This document shows, piece after piece, positions 37,115-46,717 of a stretch of 53,010 nucleotides of DNA. The stretch lies in contig CAMPET010000057.1 of the NCBI GenBank assembly GCA_946803715.1, forward strand, positions 217,754-270,763, in the 5' to 3' direction. Each line of letters begins with the position of its first letter. The first letter of the stretch is position 1. Position numbers and translations under genes: made by a program. This DNA is from Beroe ovata. Its lineage: Eukaryota; Ctenophora; Nuda; Beroida; Beroidae. The notes under the pieces were generated by a model. That model did not search any database and had not been told where the DNA came from. It saw only the letters and a program-made list of their open reading frames with translations.

Positions 37115-37561
37115 TCAAGCCACCGTCACACAAACACCTCCGGCTTTCTTGATCTTCCTTTCGGCTTCAAAACTGAAAAACTTGGCCTTCACGATAACAG
37201 GCTGCTTTGGCAGGATACCTTTGCCAAGGACTTTGAAGTACCCGGCTCTGACACAGTCAATGACTGGCGCCTTTCCGTCTGTCCTCTTTGCGTATTCCTC
37301 CCTCGTCTGGTCCGACACAAGACTCCACACTTTGTCCACGTTGATCTCGGGGCAGAAGTGAGGGTTCTTCTTCTTGTGTATGTACCTCATACCGATCTTT
37401 CCAAAGTAACCGGGATGGTACTTGTCGAAGTTGATTCTGTGGTGGTGCATACCTCCAGCGTTTCCTCGACCTCCAGGATGCTTCCTGTGCTTACCTACAC
37501 GACCATGACCGGCACTAACGTGACCGCGCAGCTTTCTCGTTTTCTTCAGATGTGAAACCAT
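37115..37561 (-). CDS. RPL27A: 60S ribosomal protein L27a (uL15), single exon
   Basis: Cytosolic large-subunit protein uL15. The 148-aa product is the same length as the human protein and carries the family signature: [46 protein letters not shown], and the C-terminal [20 protein letters not shown]. The start at 37561 gives [10 protein letters not shown], as expected. It is uninterrupted, which is unusual since animal RPL27A genes commonly have introns, often hosting snoRNAs. The coding density, lack of stops and proximity to intact FAM91A1 argue against a pseudogene. The upstream 60 bp are short of obvious TATA sequence; a pyrimidine-rich start tract is suggested by CTCCTCTCC near 37595 in the written strand but is not proven. 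Confidence 0.96.
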   Translation of the reverse strand: MVSHLKKTRKLRGHVSAGHGRVGKHRKHPGGRGNAGGMHHHRINFDKYHPGYFGKIGMRYIHKKKNPHFCPEINVDKVWSLVSDQTREEYAKRTDGKAPVIDCVRAGYFKVLGKGILPKQPVIVKAKFFSFEAERKIKKAGGVCVTVA

Positions 37562-37627
37562 CTCCTACCTAAAACGGTATCCTGTGAGATGTCTCCTCTC
37601 CAGTGTATGTATGAGTAAATAAATATA

Positions 37628-37928
37628 GAGGGCGGGTCAAAGAAATGGATAAAAGTAAACGTCCATATCTCAGCTTCTGTTTGGAGTATCCGGATGAAAT
37701 TTGAAGGTGTGGTAGGTATTGGTGGTTAAGTTTTGCAAGAATATTTCAATTGACTTTTCTGCTTCTGACCCACAAGGCTCAACGGCTGAGATATACGCTT
37801 TCACAAAAAAACGCCAAAGAAACCCAGAACAGCAGCACAGTTCCAAAAGTGCACGGTGACACGCAACACCGTGTGTAACTTCGTTCTTAAATAATAATGG
37901 CTCATCATCCAAATGCGCAAAGCAATTG

Positions 37929-37968
<40 letters not shown>

Positions 37969-38255
37969 ACCAAACACACACACAAAACACACGTGATAAA
38001 CGCGTAAATCTCAGCCGTTTTTTGAGCAATCTCGGTGAAATTTTCGGGATATAACGGGCAATATTCGGCCTACATGACGTTTGAGAACTAACGCTTTTGA
38101 TGGTCTGAAACGGAAAAGCCTCATTTTTCGAGCATGTGACTTGAAATTTTCAAAGACTTATTACTGATACCTAAAACACCTCCAAATGTCATCTGGAAAC
38201 TCCCAACAGAAGCTGAGATGTGGACACTTACTTTTGTCCACTTTTTGACACCCTG
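37628..38255. mobile_element. Non-autonomous TIR element, mariner-like, with TA flanks
   Basis: The first about 110 bp and the last about 110 bp are inverted copies at roughly 75-80% identity; shared segments include TAAACGTCCATATCTCAGCTT-like and GGAGTATCCGGATGAAATTTG-like runs. Ends are GAGGGCGGGTCAAAG and, on the complementary strand, CAGGGTGTCAAAAAG. A TA lies outside each end (37626-37627 and 38256-38257), the expected target duplication of Tc1/mariner elements. A further inner repeat (AACGGCTGAGAT) also occurs in both halves. An AC microsatellite (37931-37962) sits inside. There is no transposase. The class is inferred from flanks and terminal sequence. Confidence 0.7.
37931..37962. repeat. 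(AC)16 microsatellite
   Basis: Sixteen uninterrupted AC dinucleotides inside the TIR element, followed by further AC-rich sequence to about 37994. Confidence 0.95.
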
Positions 38256-38257
38256 TA

Positions 38258-39520
38258 GATAACTTTGTCCTGAACATCGCCAAAATAACATTCCACTGCT
38301 GCAGATAGTAGTACAGTAATTGTATTCTGACGTTCTTAGCCATGTAGACAGTCAAAAGAGAGTAAGGGCCGTGCTTCTTCTGTCAGCTATCATACTGAAC
38401 TGATCTTCAGACTGCTTATCAGACCACCCTCTCAACACTAAATGCCTATTGCCTGCTTACATCCCTTTCAAAAGTAGACCTTATCTAACAAGGCTTATCC
38501 CTGACCATAACCTCAAGTGAAACCCTCCATCTCTTATCTCCTTGTAGGTCCGATGACAATAGACATCTGCTTCTAACAATGGTTGTATACTTTTCGAACC
38601 AATGCCTACTTTTCAATTCAAACTTCCACTAAATTGCAATTCTCAAAAAAGATTGAGGCAATTCAAGTCAATTCAATAATGTGATCAAAAACATGATCAC
38701 ATTCAAGCACTAAGAATTTGAATCTCTTTGCTCAGCAAAAAATTCATACTCTTTTAATCAATTGTTACTTTGCAATTACCACTTTGCACATGAACGAAGA
38801 TTAATCAAAGGAACCATGGGAACTATAATTGTTAGACAAAAACAGTTCGGTCAACATTGATGCCAAGCCTGAAAGCTTGAGGATCTTAAGTCTCCAAAGT
38901 AGTCTTCTATAATCTATTCGAAGTGAAAGAGTATGCTGTCAACTTTATGAAATCTGAAGTGTCATTGAACGATTACCAAACATGATGTGCTCTGTATCCC
39001 CAGAATCTGTAACAAATTTATCTCAAACTAGACAGTCCCATAATTGTCAATTGACATTCCTGATAGTAGGCAAATGGTCTCCTGAAGCCAAATGCAGAGT
39101 TCAGTTCAGTAACTTAATAATTAATTTTCACCAATTTATCCTATAATGGCAACTGCACCATGCCCCCTGTCTACAAGCCTGTTTGATAGCACCTTACAAA
39201 TTGTGCATAATTCAGACATTACAAGGGCATAGACAAAGCATGTGTGCTGCGTGGCTTAGTAAGTGATCAAGATTGACAATAGGGCCCAAGCTAAGGGTAT
39301 CTGATTTAATTGAAAAAATTAATATATAATAGGGGTCATTCATAAAATGAAGCTAAACTGAAAATAATAATAAAATATGGGTTTTTAAACACAAGCCCAG
39401 CCAACTGAAGTGTTCAAGTATATACTTCATTTTCAATTCATAAAACAGCATGGGAATGAGAGCTGGCGGTTTAGCAGCTTGCTCAAAGCCGATGACAAGA
39501 AACGCGCCCTTTCATTTTTT
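38258..39520. other. AT-rich intergenic stretch, nothing recognised
   Basis: About 1.3 kb without open frames of note, recognisable repeats or splice-like structure. It lies between the TIR element and a cluster of GC-ended inverted-repeat elements. Confidence 0.5.
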
Positions 39521-39522
39521 GC

Positions 39523-39690
39523 TGGATGTTATATTATCTGTCCACTGTTTCTCGCGCGCGCAAGAATTAACAGTGATAAAATTGCCAGGGATAAAATCCC
39601 GCCAGGGATAAAATCCCACCAGCAAGGGTAGGGTGAAATCCTCCAACGCGCGCTAGAAACAGCAGCCAGGTCAGATAAAATTTGAAAATA
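39523..39690. mobile_element. MITE-like inverted-repeat element with CGCGCG-bearing arms (degenerate copy)
   Basis: The left arm reads GGATGTTATATTATCTGTCC then ACTGTTTCTCGCGCGCG; the right arm carries CGCGCGCTAGAAAC followed by CAGGTCAGATAAAAT. The arms match, with gaps, those of the better-preserved element at 46293-46420, and the left arm also matches 24889-24920 in reverse complement. The centre has a 17-bp tandem duplication (CCAGGGATAAAATCCC type). Boundaries are approximate and no target duplication was found. Confidence 0.5.
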
Positions 39691-39880
39691 ATAGCCCAGT
39701 AGTATAGCCAGTGTCGAGAATTTCATTGGCGCTCGTCGCTTTGCGGCTCGCGTTGTCGAAATAGACCCTGTCGAGAATTTCGTTTTGCGCGCGCGCGGCT
39801 CAAACTTATTCACAGACTTATTCTCAGACTTATGCTGACGCAAGCCGCTTCGCGGCTAACGGCTTGATTGCATCAGCGGT

Positions 39881-40229
39881 CTAGCATTGCATTGCCAGAC
39901 AAGGTTCGCCTGAATTGGACCTTCAACCTTGCATCGCCTGGCGAGGAAAGCCCTACACACTACAACTGAGAGAGGGCTGAAAGGTGACTCGAAATGTGAA
40001 AGAAACATTCGAGATAGTGAATGACAAAGTTGAATATGTATATGGGCAGATATTATTTCAACTGGGTAGATGTAGGAGAAGCTTGTTAACCTTTTCTCAA
40101 ATCTTGTTATGACATAAGAAACTACAAAGCTTGATGATGATTTNCTTAGGCCAGTGAGGGCTTTGTGACAGTTTGACACAGTTTGACACCGGGCTGTGCA
40201 ACAGCAAAGGGATTGTCTGGCGATGCTAG
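39881..40229. repeat. Short inverted repeats flanking about 350 bp
   Basis: CTAGCATTGCATTGCCAGACAA at the left is the reverse complement of TTGTCTGGCGATGCTAG at the right, apart from a 5-bp insertion and one mismatch. The interval contains the N at 40144, so its integrity is uncertain. It may be another small TIR element. Confidence 0.35.
40144..40144. other. Single N upstream of the retrotransposon
   Basis: Assembly join in repeat-rich DNA. The flanks show no duplicated sequence. The 5' end of the retrotransposon may lie near here, but its boundary cannot be fixed. Confidence 0.8.
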
Positions 40230-40516
40230 CTGACTGCTAAAAGCCGTAGCTGACTGCTAAAAGCCGTTTTAAACTTTACAACACTACTTTATACAATCAA
40301 ATTTGAGTAGGTGACGCATGTCGTATGAAGCCCCCTAAGGGGAGACAACAAGCTATCTAAGTAGAAGAGACACCCTCCTGTCAGACAGCCTCCTGTCAGC
40401 AGCTACCTCTTCTGTGCAACTGCACAACCAAACTCTAAACAGGATTCTCACCCATAATTGAGAATATATCTGGTTTGTAGGACTTTTCTTTTTGTTCCTG
40501 TCAAGAGTACTTCAAC

Positions 40517-42547
40517 ATGATATGCAAGAGTCTTGCAAGCTTATCAATACCAGAGCTGAATGTTATTTTGAATGTTTTCCACCTCAATGTTCCAGGACAA
40601 TTGAGCATCCAAGAGAGATTAACTATACTGAAATACCACAGTGGATACACAGCCCCGTTTGGAAAGTACAGTGTTGATCAGGTTAATGCTACCTTCACAA
40701 ATGACACAAAAGCTCAGCTCAAGTTTGTGAGTTTAAAGACCATTGATGGAAAGGTATGTATCAAAGCTCCTGAATGTGACTCCCCCTGTACAGTCTGCAA
40801 CAAGGCTGTTCTTAATGGGACAGGTCCATTAGGTGATGGAATTGTCTGCTCAAGGTGTTCAATGTATTTTCATAATGCTTGTACTCCTTTACCTCTTGAC
40901 AGGAAGACTTTCAACATTTTGACTTCATCTCCAAGTTATGTACAGCTGATCTGTCCAACTTGTATGCAATTTGACAACTCGAAAGCTGATCAATCATCTC
41001 ACCAGGATTTATCAAAAGTATTTGTACAACTGGCAGACCTCAAAAAGATAGTTGTTGATGGATTCTTCAAGCTGGAGAAGGACAATAAATCAGCAGAACA
41101 CCTATATACTACCATATCAAGTGACCTTGTGAGTGTGAAAGCCGAAATCGAGAAGGCAAACGCAGCAATAGATCTCCTTGACTTCTCTGGAGCATGTGAG
41201 TCTGTGCCTGAACTATGCAACAGCTTATCAGGTAAGCTGGATGAAGTGACTAGATCAGTTAATACAACTCTGTCTGCTATGGAACAATCTGTTGATCATG
41301 CCATGCTTAAATTGTCTCAACTTGACGGATTTTCGTTTGATGATCTCACATCCAAGGTAGACCAAGCTGTTGAAAAGATATCAGGAATCCAAGGCTCTAT
41401 CCCAGTCAACTCTGAGGTAATTAAAGAGATCAAGCTGGCTCACAAGAAGCTCGAAATACAAAGCAACACCATCAAAGAGGATACAAGCTCAATAAAAGAG
41501 TCTCTTAAGGATTCCACAATCGCTAGTGGCAATGTAAGTGATATCAATTCTTCTGAAAAAGCTGATTTCTCAACTGTCAAAACTCTGTCAGAAAAAATAC
41601 TTGATAAAGTATCACTTTTACCTACTGGAATTAAAGCTAACTTGAAATGGGACAAACTAGAGGAAGAATCAACAAGTTATGCTAATGCTGCAAAATCTCG
41701 ACCACCCAGACAAGAATTGAAGACCGTTTCCACTGCCACAGGTAGAACTCAAATACAACATTCTCCTCAAAACTCCAATAAGCTCTGTGATGCAAAAAAG
41801 ACAATTGCTATTGACAATATTATCTCCTTTGAAAAGTTTGTTAAAAAATCATATGATACCAAGAAAGAATTCAACAAACACTTTCCAAGAACTAAAATCG
41901 TTCAATGTAGACGAACTAGACATGGAAGTCTTCTAATCGAACTTGAAGACACAAAAACAGCGCTTGATATTGTCCAGAAATGGAAACCAAACTTTTTCTC
42001 AATAGATGAGGGAAATTCAAACAAAACAACAGCCTGTTTACTGCTCAATAAGAACATAAGGGGGATAATAACCGATGTTGATATCTCCATATCAGAGTCT
42101 TCAGTGTTGCAGGAATTTGAAGAGCAGTTCCTCTGGAAAGACATAAAACTGAGGCGATTTGTGGACAAGAGAGGAAATGTAAGGCCTTCAATACTGGTTC
42201 ATTTCTCTTGTGCTGAACATCTCCAGCAGGCAATGCAAAAAGGAATCTTTCTTGGAAATGTTTTCTGTGAAATCCGAGCCTTTGAGATGAAAGCATCAGT
42301 CACTCAATGCTACAAGTGCTATGGATATGACCACACTGCAGTTTGGTGTCCAAAGAAGCATCAGATATGTCCTCACTGCTCTCAATCCCACAAACCATCT
42401 GACTGTTTGATAAAAATAGAGGGAAATGCAGAATCCTTCAAGTGCCCGAATTGTAAAGATGATAGATGCCATTCAGCCATTGATCCATGTTGTCCGGTAT
42501 ACCAACACAAGCTCAATCAAGCATATATATCCACTAATGACCAATAA
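40517..42547 (+). CDS. LINE ORF1: nucleic-acid-binding protein with PHD and zinc-knuckle fingers
   Basis: 676 aa, intact. Around residues 90-150 there is a C4HC3 PHD-like finger (CTVC...CSRC...FHNAC...CPTC). A long Ser/Lys-rich, probably coiled-coil middle follows. Around residues 430-580 there may be an RNA-binding fold (FEKFVKKSYDTKKEFNKHF and later LRRFVDKRGNVRPSI). It ends with several zinc knuckles (CYKCYGYDHTAVWC, CPHCSQSHKPSDC, CPNC...CC). In LINEs, ORF1 proteins bind the element's RNA and act as chaperones. Start chosen at the first ATG of the frame. The last 11 bases overlap the proposed ORF2 start (ATGACCAATAA), an arrangement seen in termination-reinitiation. It has no visible disabling mutation, unlike ORF2. 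Confidence 0.88.
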   Translation: MICKSLASLSIPELNVILNVFHLNVPGQLSIQERLTILKYHSGYTAPFGKYSVDQVNATFTNDTKAQLKFVSLKTIDGKVCIKAPECDSPCTVCNKAVLNGTGPLGDGIVCSRCSMYFHNACTPLPLDRKTFNILTSSPSYVQLICPTCMQFDNSKADQSSHQDLSKVFVQLADLKKIVVDGFFKLEKDNKSAEHLYTTISSDLVSVKAEIEKANAAIDLLDFSGACESVPELCNSLSGKLDEVTRSVNTTLSAMEQSVDHAMLKLSQLDGFSFDDLTSKVDQAVEKISGIQGSIPVNSEVIKEIKLAHKKLEIQSNTIKEDTSSIKESLKDSTIASGNVSDINSSEKADFSTVKTLSEKILDKVSLLPTGIKANLKWDKLEEESTSYANAAKSRPPRQELKTVSTATGRTQIQHSPQNSNKLCDAKKTIAIDNIISFEKFVKKSYDTKKEFNKHFPRTKIVQCRRTRHGSLLIELEDTKTALDIVQKWKPNFFSIDEGNSNKTTACLLLNKNIRGIITDVDISISESSVLQEFEEQFLWKDIKLRRFVDKRGNVRPSILVHFSCAEHLQQAMQKGIFLGNVFCEIRAFEMKASVTQCYKCYGYDHTAVWCPKKHQICPHCSQSHKPSDCLIKIEGNAESFKCPNCKDDRCHSAIDPCCPVYQHKLNQAYISTNDQ

Positions 42548-44589
42548 CTACCATCATATACCTGTGTGCCAAATAAATGTTAATGGGCTGAGTTCACATA
42601 CGGAAACAGCCCTAGCCAATTTCATTCACAAGACTAGTATTGGCATCTTGACCTTACAAGAAGTTAAGAATCAAAATCAACTTCCGATTGGGATATTTCC
42701 TGGAATGTCAACATATTCAGTGACATCTGATCGAGGTGTATCAATCAGTATTGCAAATGTCCATCAACCTCAGCGACTTTCACATCTTGAACAAGATGGG
42801 GTTGGTATTGTTTATGCACTTATCAGTATTTCCAACCAACCGTTCATTGTTGCTTCAGCATATTGTAACCCTGACATAAAGTCGTCTCAAGGCATAGTTA
42901 CACTTTTAGACAACATTAAGAAGGCATGGTTGTTCTGTCAGAAAATGAAGATAAAGGGATTAGCTGTACTCGGAGATTTTAATGCAAGAAGTCATCAATG
43001 GGGTGATAAGGTTCAGAATGCCAGGGGCAAAGTGTTGCTTGATTTTTCAGTAAAAAACGATTGTGTAGTTTCAGCTCCCCTAGGAAACACCTTTGTCATG
43101 AAGAATTCAGATGGAACCTGTGGAGGCAGTGTAATTGACTTATCCATATCTTTTGGCACTGCTGTCAACCTATTTGGGGATCCCTGGATTGAGATGTCAC
43201 ATGCCCATGAACTTTTTACTGGAGCTCCAATTCGAGGTCACTATCCTGTCTTATATCACCTAATCTACCCTGAACAAGGGACCTCTGTTAAAGCTCTGTT
43301 AAAGCAGCGTTGAAAAAAGTATTCAACTATGATTGTGGCAATTGGCCTAAGTGGTCTGAGTATATTGAAACACATCTCACAAATTTCATGGAGTGCCATG
43401 GAGATCCATTTTCATTGGATCCGATGAAACTCCACAATGTGTTGATGGAAACAATTAGTGAAGCATCCAATACATTTATACCATTCAAGCAAATGTGCCA
43501 CCACTCCAAGCCTTATTGGAGTCAGAACCTCAGTGACCTCTCACGTAGACTGAGAGAAAGCCTTGAGCTTTATAAATTCAAATCAACCCTTACCAACAAG
43601 GATAAATTCGAAGAGGCAAAAGAGGAATTCAAAAAGACTCTTATCAAGGAAAAGAATGCGTGGATTCACTGTAAATTGGAGAAATTGAATACTAGAGAGA
43701 GTATTCTCTTCTGGAAACAATACAAACGGCTGTTCCTTTGTGGTGATGACAATTACATCGGGAATCTCCTTGACGATGACCGGGAGGAGGTGCTTTCTAA
43801 TGACAGAGACAAGGAAAAGCTCCTCTTTGATACGTTCTTAACATGTAAACATCTTAAAAATGAACAGTTTGATGAGACTCATTACAGTTATATCCAGGAA
43901 CAGCTTAAAGAGTTAGAGACAAGAAACTTTGAAGACTCAATGAATACACCTGGGGAACCAAATGATGATGGCATCGACTTGAATGATGTTCTTAACAGAG
44001 AGATTAGTGTTAGTGAGGTCATTACAGCAATGAAGCACCAGAAAATAGTTGGGAAGTCGAAGGATGGTGAGAATTTCCACCCAAAGATGTTTAAATACTT
44101 TGGTTCCAATACTTGCAAGTTTCTAACAATATTCTTCAATCGTTGCCTCGATTTAGGCATCTGGCCCTGGACCACGTCTTATATCACCTTCATCAAGAAA
44201 GCTCACAAAAAATCCTATCTGGATCCTGGTGCCTTTCGGCCACTAACTATCAGTCCTTATATCGGTAAGATATTGGAGAGGGTCCTAGAATCGAGGGTTA
44301 AGCTGTTTTGTAAACTCAACGATGTTATTGATGACTCACAAGAAGGGTTTCTCGCAGGAAGAAACACCACCCGTTACTTATTTAAGATGTTGTCTTCTCT
44401 GCATGAAGCTAGAAGACGTAAGCTGACCACTTTTCTTTTGCTCATTGATTTTGAAAAAGCGTTCGATAGTGTCCCAATCCCCTGCCTTATCATGAAACTT
44501 TTTCGGTATGGCATTAAAGGGAAAACACTGAAGCTTATTCACTCGTTCCTCACAACAAGATCTGTGAGACTGAATGTTAACGGCTATAT
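42537..44589 (+). pseudogene. LINE ORF2 (endonuclease plus reverse transcriptase), frameshifted and truncated
   Basis: The first part (42537-43313) is an APE endonuclease: INVNGL near the start, the LTLQEVKN metal-ligand motif, and GDFNARSHQWGD around residues 150-160. It then hits TGA at 43311-43313. The reading continues in another frame from about 43310, with the pre-RT region and RT blocks (FRPLTISPYIGKILERV, DDSQEGFLAGRNTT, and motif A LLIDFEKAFDSV). The switch coincides with an exact 11-bp tandem duplication (TCTGTTAAAGC at 43284-43294 and 43295-43305), enough to explain the frameshift. The sequence is lost at the N (44590) just after the segment VRLNVNGY, and what follows is not RT. 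The copy is therefore inactive. Confidence 0.88.
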
Positions 44590-44590
44590 N
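44590..44590. other. Single N truncating the retrotransposon
   Basis: RT sequence to the left stops abruptly and the right side has no RT similarity in any frame. The rest of the RT domain and the 3' end of the element are missing from this assembly, or the element was truncated and joined here. Confidence 0.85.
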
Positions 44591-45064
44591 TTGCTTCCCA
44601 GAGGTTTGATATCGCCATTTGGGTCTGGTTACACAACAACTTGACATGATCGTAAAAGGGGTTGATATTGAAGTGTGAGGGTAGAAGACATGATTTGATG
44701 GAAAGTTGGTGTCGTGATTTCCATTCGAGTCATCATTAAAGACCTGCTAAATCGAAGTCCAAAATTGTGGAGTTGCTCACTTTACTTTCTACCGTTACTA
44801 AGGTCAGGAATTCAAAGAAAATATTTGTCAGATTTTCATACTAAACCTACCACCTATTCTTATGCATTTTTGCACGCTGATTCAATTCTTGATGGAATAT
44901 TTGACCTATCTTGCTACCCTGACCTGTTCGTCATGTGACTTCAAACCTCGTGAAAAATTGGAATAATTTGACTACTTTCCCAATGAGTCAGCCTGTGGGC
45001 ATTGTTTATCTATACTGCTAGGGGTCAAAATATAAACCTATTGGTATTTCGTTTACATAATCTT

Positions 45065-45116
45065 GGGGTTCCGTGCAGATCACTCTGTCACAGAAATTGA
45101 TAGCCTAATCACATTG
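45065..45116. repeat. Dispersed repeat family, partial copy
   Basis: Matches the final third of 16804-16950 and 45270-45415 (GGGGTTCCGTGCAGAT, CTGTCACAGAAATTGATAGC, then CACATTG). It lies 150 bp from the longer copy in the same orientation. Confidence 0.65.
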
Positions 45117-45269
45117 ATTGTACTGGATGGTCGATTATTTGGCCTCTTATCTCATATAAAGACTAGCTGATACAACATGTACTTGTTGTAATGAAGTAAG
45201 GTGTAGGCACCTGTTGTCCCCCTGTTTCTATGCAAGGAAATATTTCATACCAACGGGACATTTAGAATT

Positions 45270-45415
45270 GACTTTGGTCAAAACAGAGTGGTCATGTGAC
45301 TAGCCTGGCAAATATGGTGGAGATCCTTGCTGTATGGCAGTTTAAACATGGAATCGAAACAGTGGGGTTCTGTACAGACCAATCTGTCACAGAAGTTAAT
45401 AGCCTTATGATATTG
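45270..45415. repeat. Dispersed repeat family, copy 2
   Basis: About 146 bp aligned along its whole length to 16804-16950 in the same orientation, with scattered substitutions. No terminal repeats or target duplications were recognised. Confidence 0.75.
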
Positions 45416-46292
45416 TACCATTGAACCTTGGTGCATTTAGGTTAATGTCGCATATAATGGGTTACCAACAACAAAAGTCTTCACAATCAGGAAAAAATAG
45501 CATTAACAACTTACATTAGGTTGCCCAGCGCCTCACCCTATAATTCAATGACAATCATCTGGCCCTATACCTTAAATATTCAGGTCATGGTCAAGTACTC
45601 TATGAATCCACCTGAAGCCCCTGATGTTGATCATACCTTTTTTCGATTACAAATTACAAAGAGTATGTCATTCCATTTTTTGCTACTTCACATACCAGAG
45701 ATTCATATCTTCCAGCTCCTGCCTCCTGCTAGCTTAGACCCCTCCCAGACATTAGCTTGATTATCAGAACTCGTGCATCTTCTTGCCTGTGCTCCTTCTT
45801 GCTTCTTTCATTCTGTTGCAGAAAATACCTTGACAGCAACTGGAATTTTTATGGTCCCAACTGCTTGTGTGAACTTGAATGTGTAAACTATTGTGTAAAC
45901 TAACATTACTTAATTACACTCTCAGAAATGCTTCATCATAATACTGTAATTGTATCTACCTTCAAATTCCTCTCTCTACTCCTGAAGAAGGGGTTTGATG
46001 CTTGTGATTCCCTCAGATCACATCCTAATCTCGTACTTCTGCAGCCTTGTAATCCTCTCCAACATATGATGATGGGATTCCAAATTGGAGCTAAAATGCA
46101 TTGGAGTCAATTATTCTTATGACGGAAATCAGATGTCTTTGTAAAGTGTAAACTTAACAATGAATTTCTCATTCTTCTAGCCTTCAAAATAAAATAAATC
46201 TTTCCATTGATGGGTCAAACAGTACATAGTTATTTCCGATTGCGCGGCGCAACGAAACTGAAATTGGAGGCAATTCAACATGAACAATGATC

Positions 46293-46420
46293 TTGTCAGA
46301 TGTTACCTGACCTGTTTCTCGCGCGAGCGCGCCTTCATCGACAATCGAAGGCCTGTTTCGGCCTTCGATGAAGGCGCGCGCGCCGCGCGCGAGAAACTGA
46401 GGTCAGATAAAATCTGACAA
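46293..46420. mobile_element. MITE with long GC-rich inverted repeats and perfect 8-bp target duplication
   Basis: A 128-bp element beginning TTGTCAGA and ending TCTGACAA, with inverted arms of about 55 bp that carry GTTTCTCGCGCG, GCGCGCCTTCATCGA and, near the centre, AAGGCC. It is flanked by CAATGATC at 46285-46292 and again at 46421-46428. An 8-bp duplication is typical of hAT and P-type transposases. No coding capacity. Related arms occur at 39523-39690 and 24889-24920. Confidence 0.82.
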
Positions 46421-46717
46421 CAATGATCAATATCAAAAAATTTTTTTGGTTTTTCAACCATTTTTGAAAAATTTTAAAATCATATGATCTTAAATGATTA
46501 ATATGTTGCTCATCAAATGCACAGCAATTAATTGCGTGCCGCGCGCATGAACATGAACAGACGTACAGTCACTTAGTTGTACATTGTGATAATTTCCATG
46601 TGATATTGTTACTTATGTTGTAAGTGGTAAATTTAATTTATCTTCAGATCTATTATTATTTGGTGTGTGATAGATGGATCTTTTGGTAACTTTGATGATA
46701 AATAGGACAAGAAGTAC

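Larger units (their letters stand above)
40517..44589 (+). mobile_element. APE-type non-LTR retrotransposon, 3'-incomplete
   Basis: Two-ORF LINE: ORF1 (PHD and CCHC fingers), then ORF2 with an apurinic-type endonuclease and a reverse transcriptase. The sequence breaks off at the N at 44590, before the RT catalytic YxDD motif. The 5' untranslated part probably starts within 40230-40516, but no target duplication was found. Domain order fits the Jockey/CR1/I group; the clade cannot be assigned without a tree. It is inserted between RPL27A and DAW1 on the plus strand. Confidence 0.9.
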
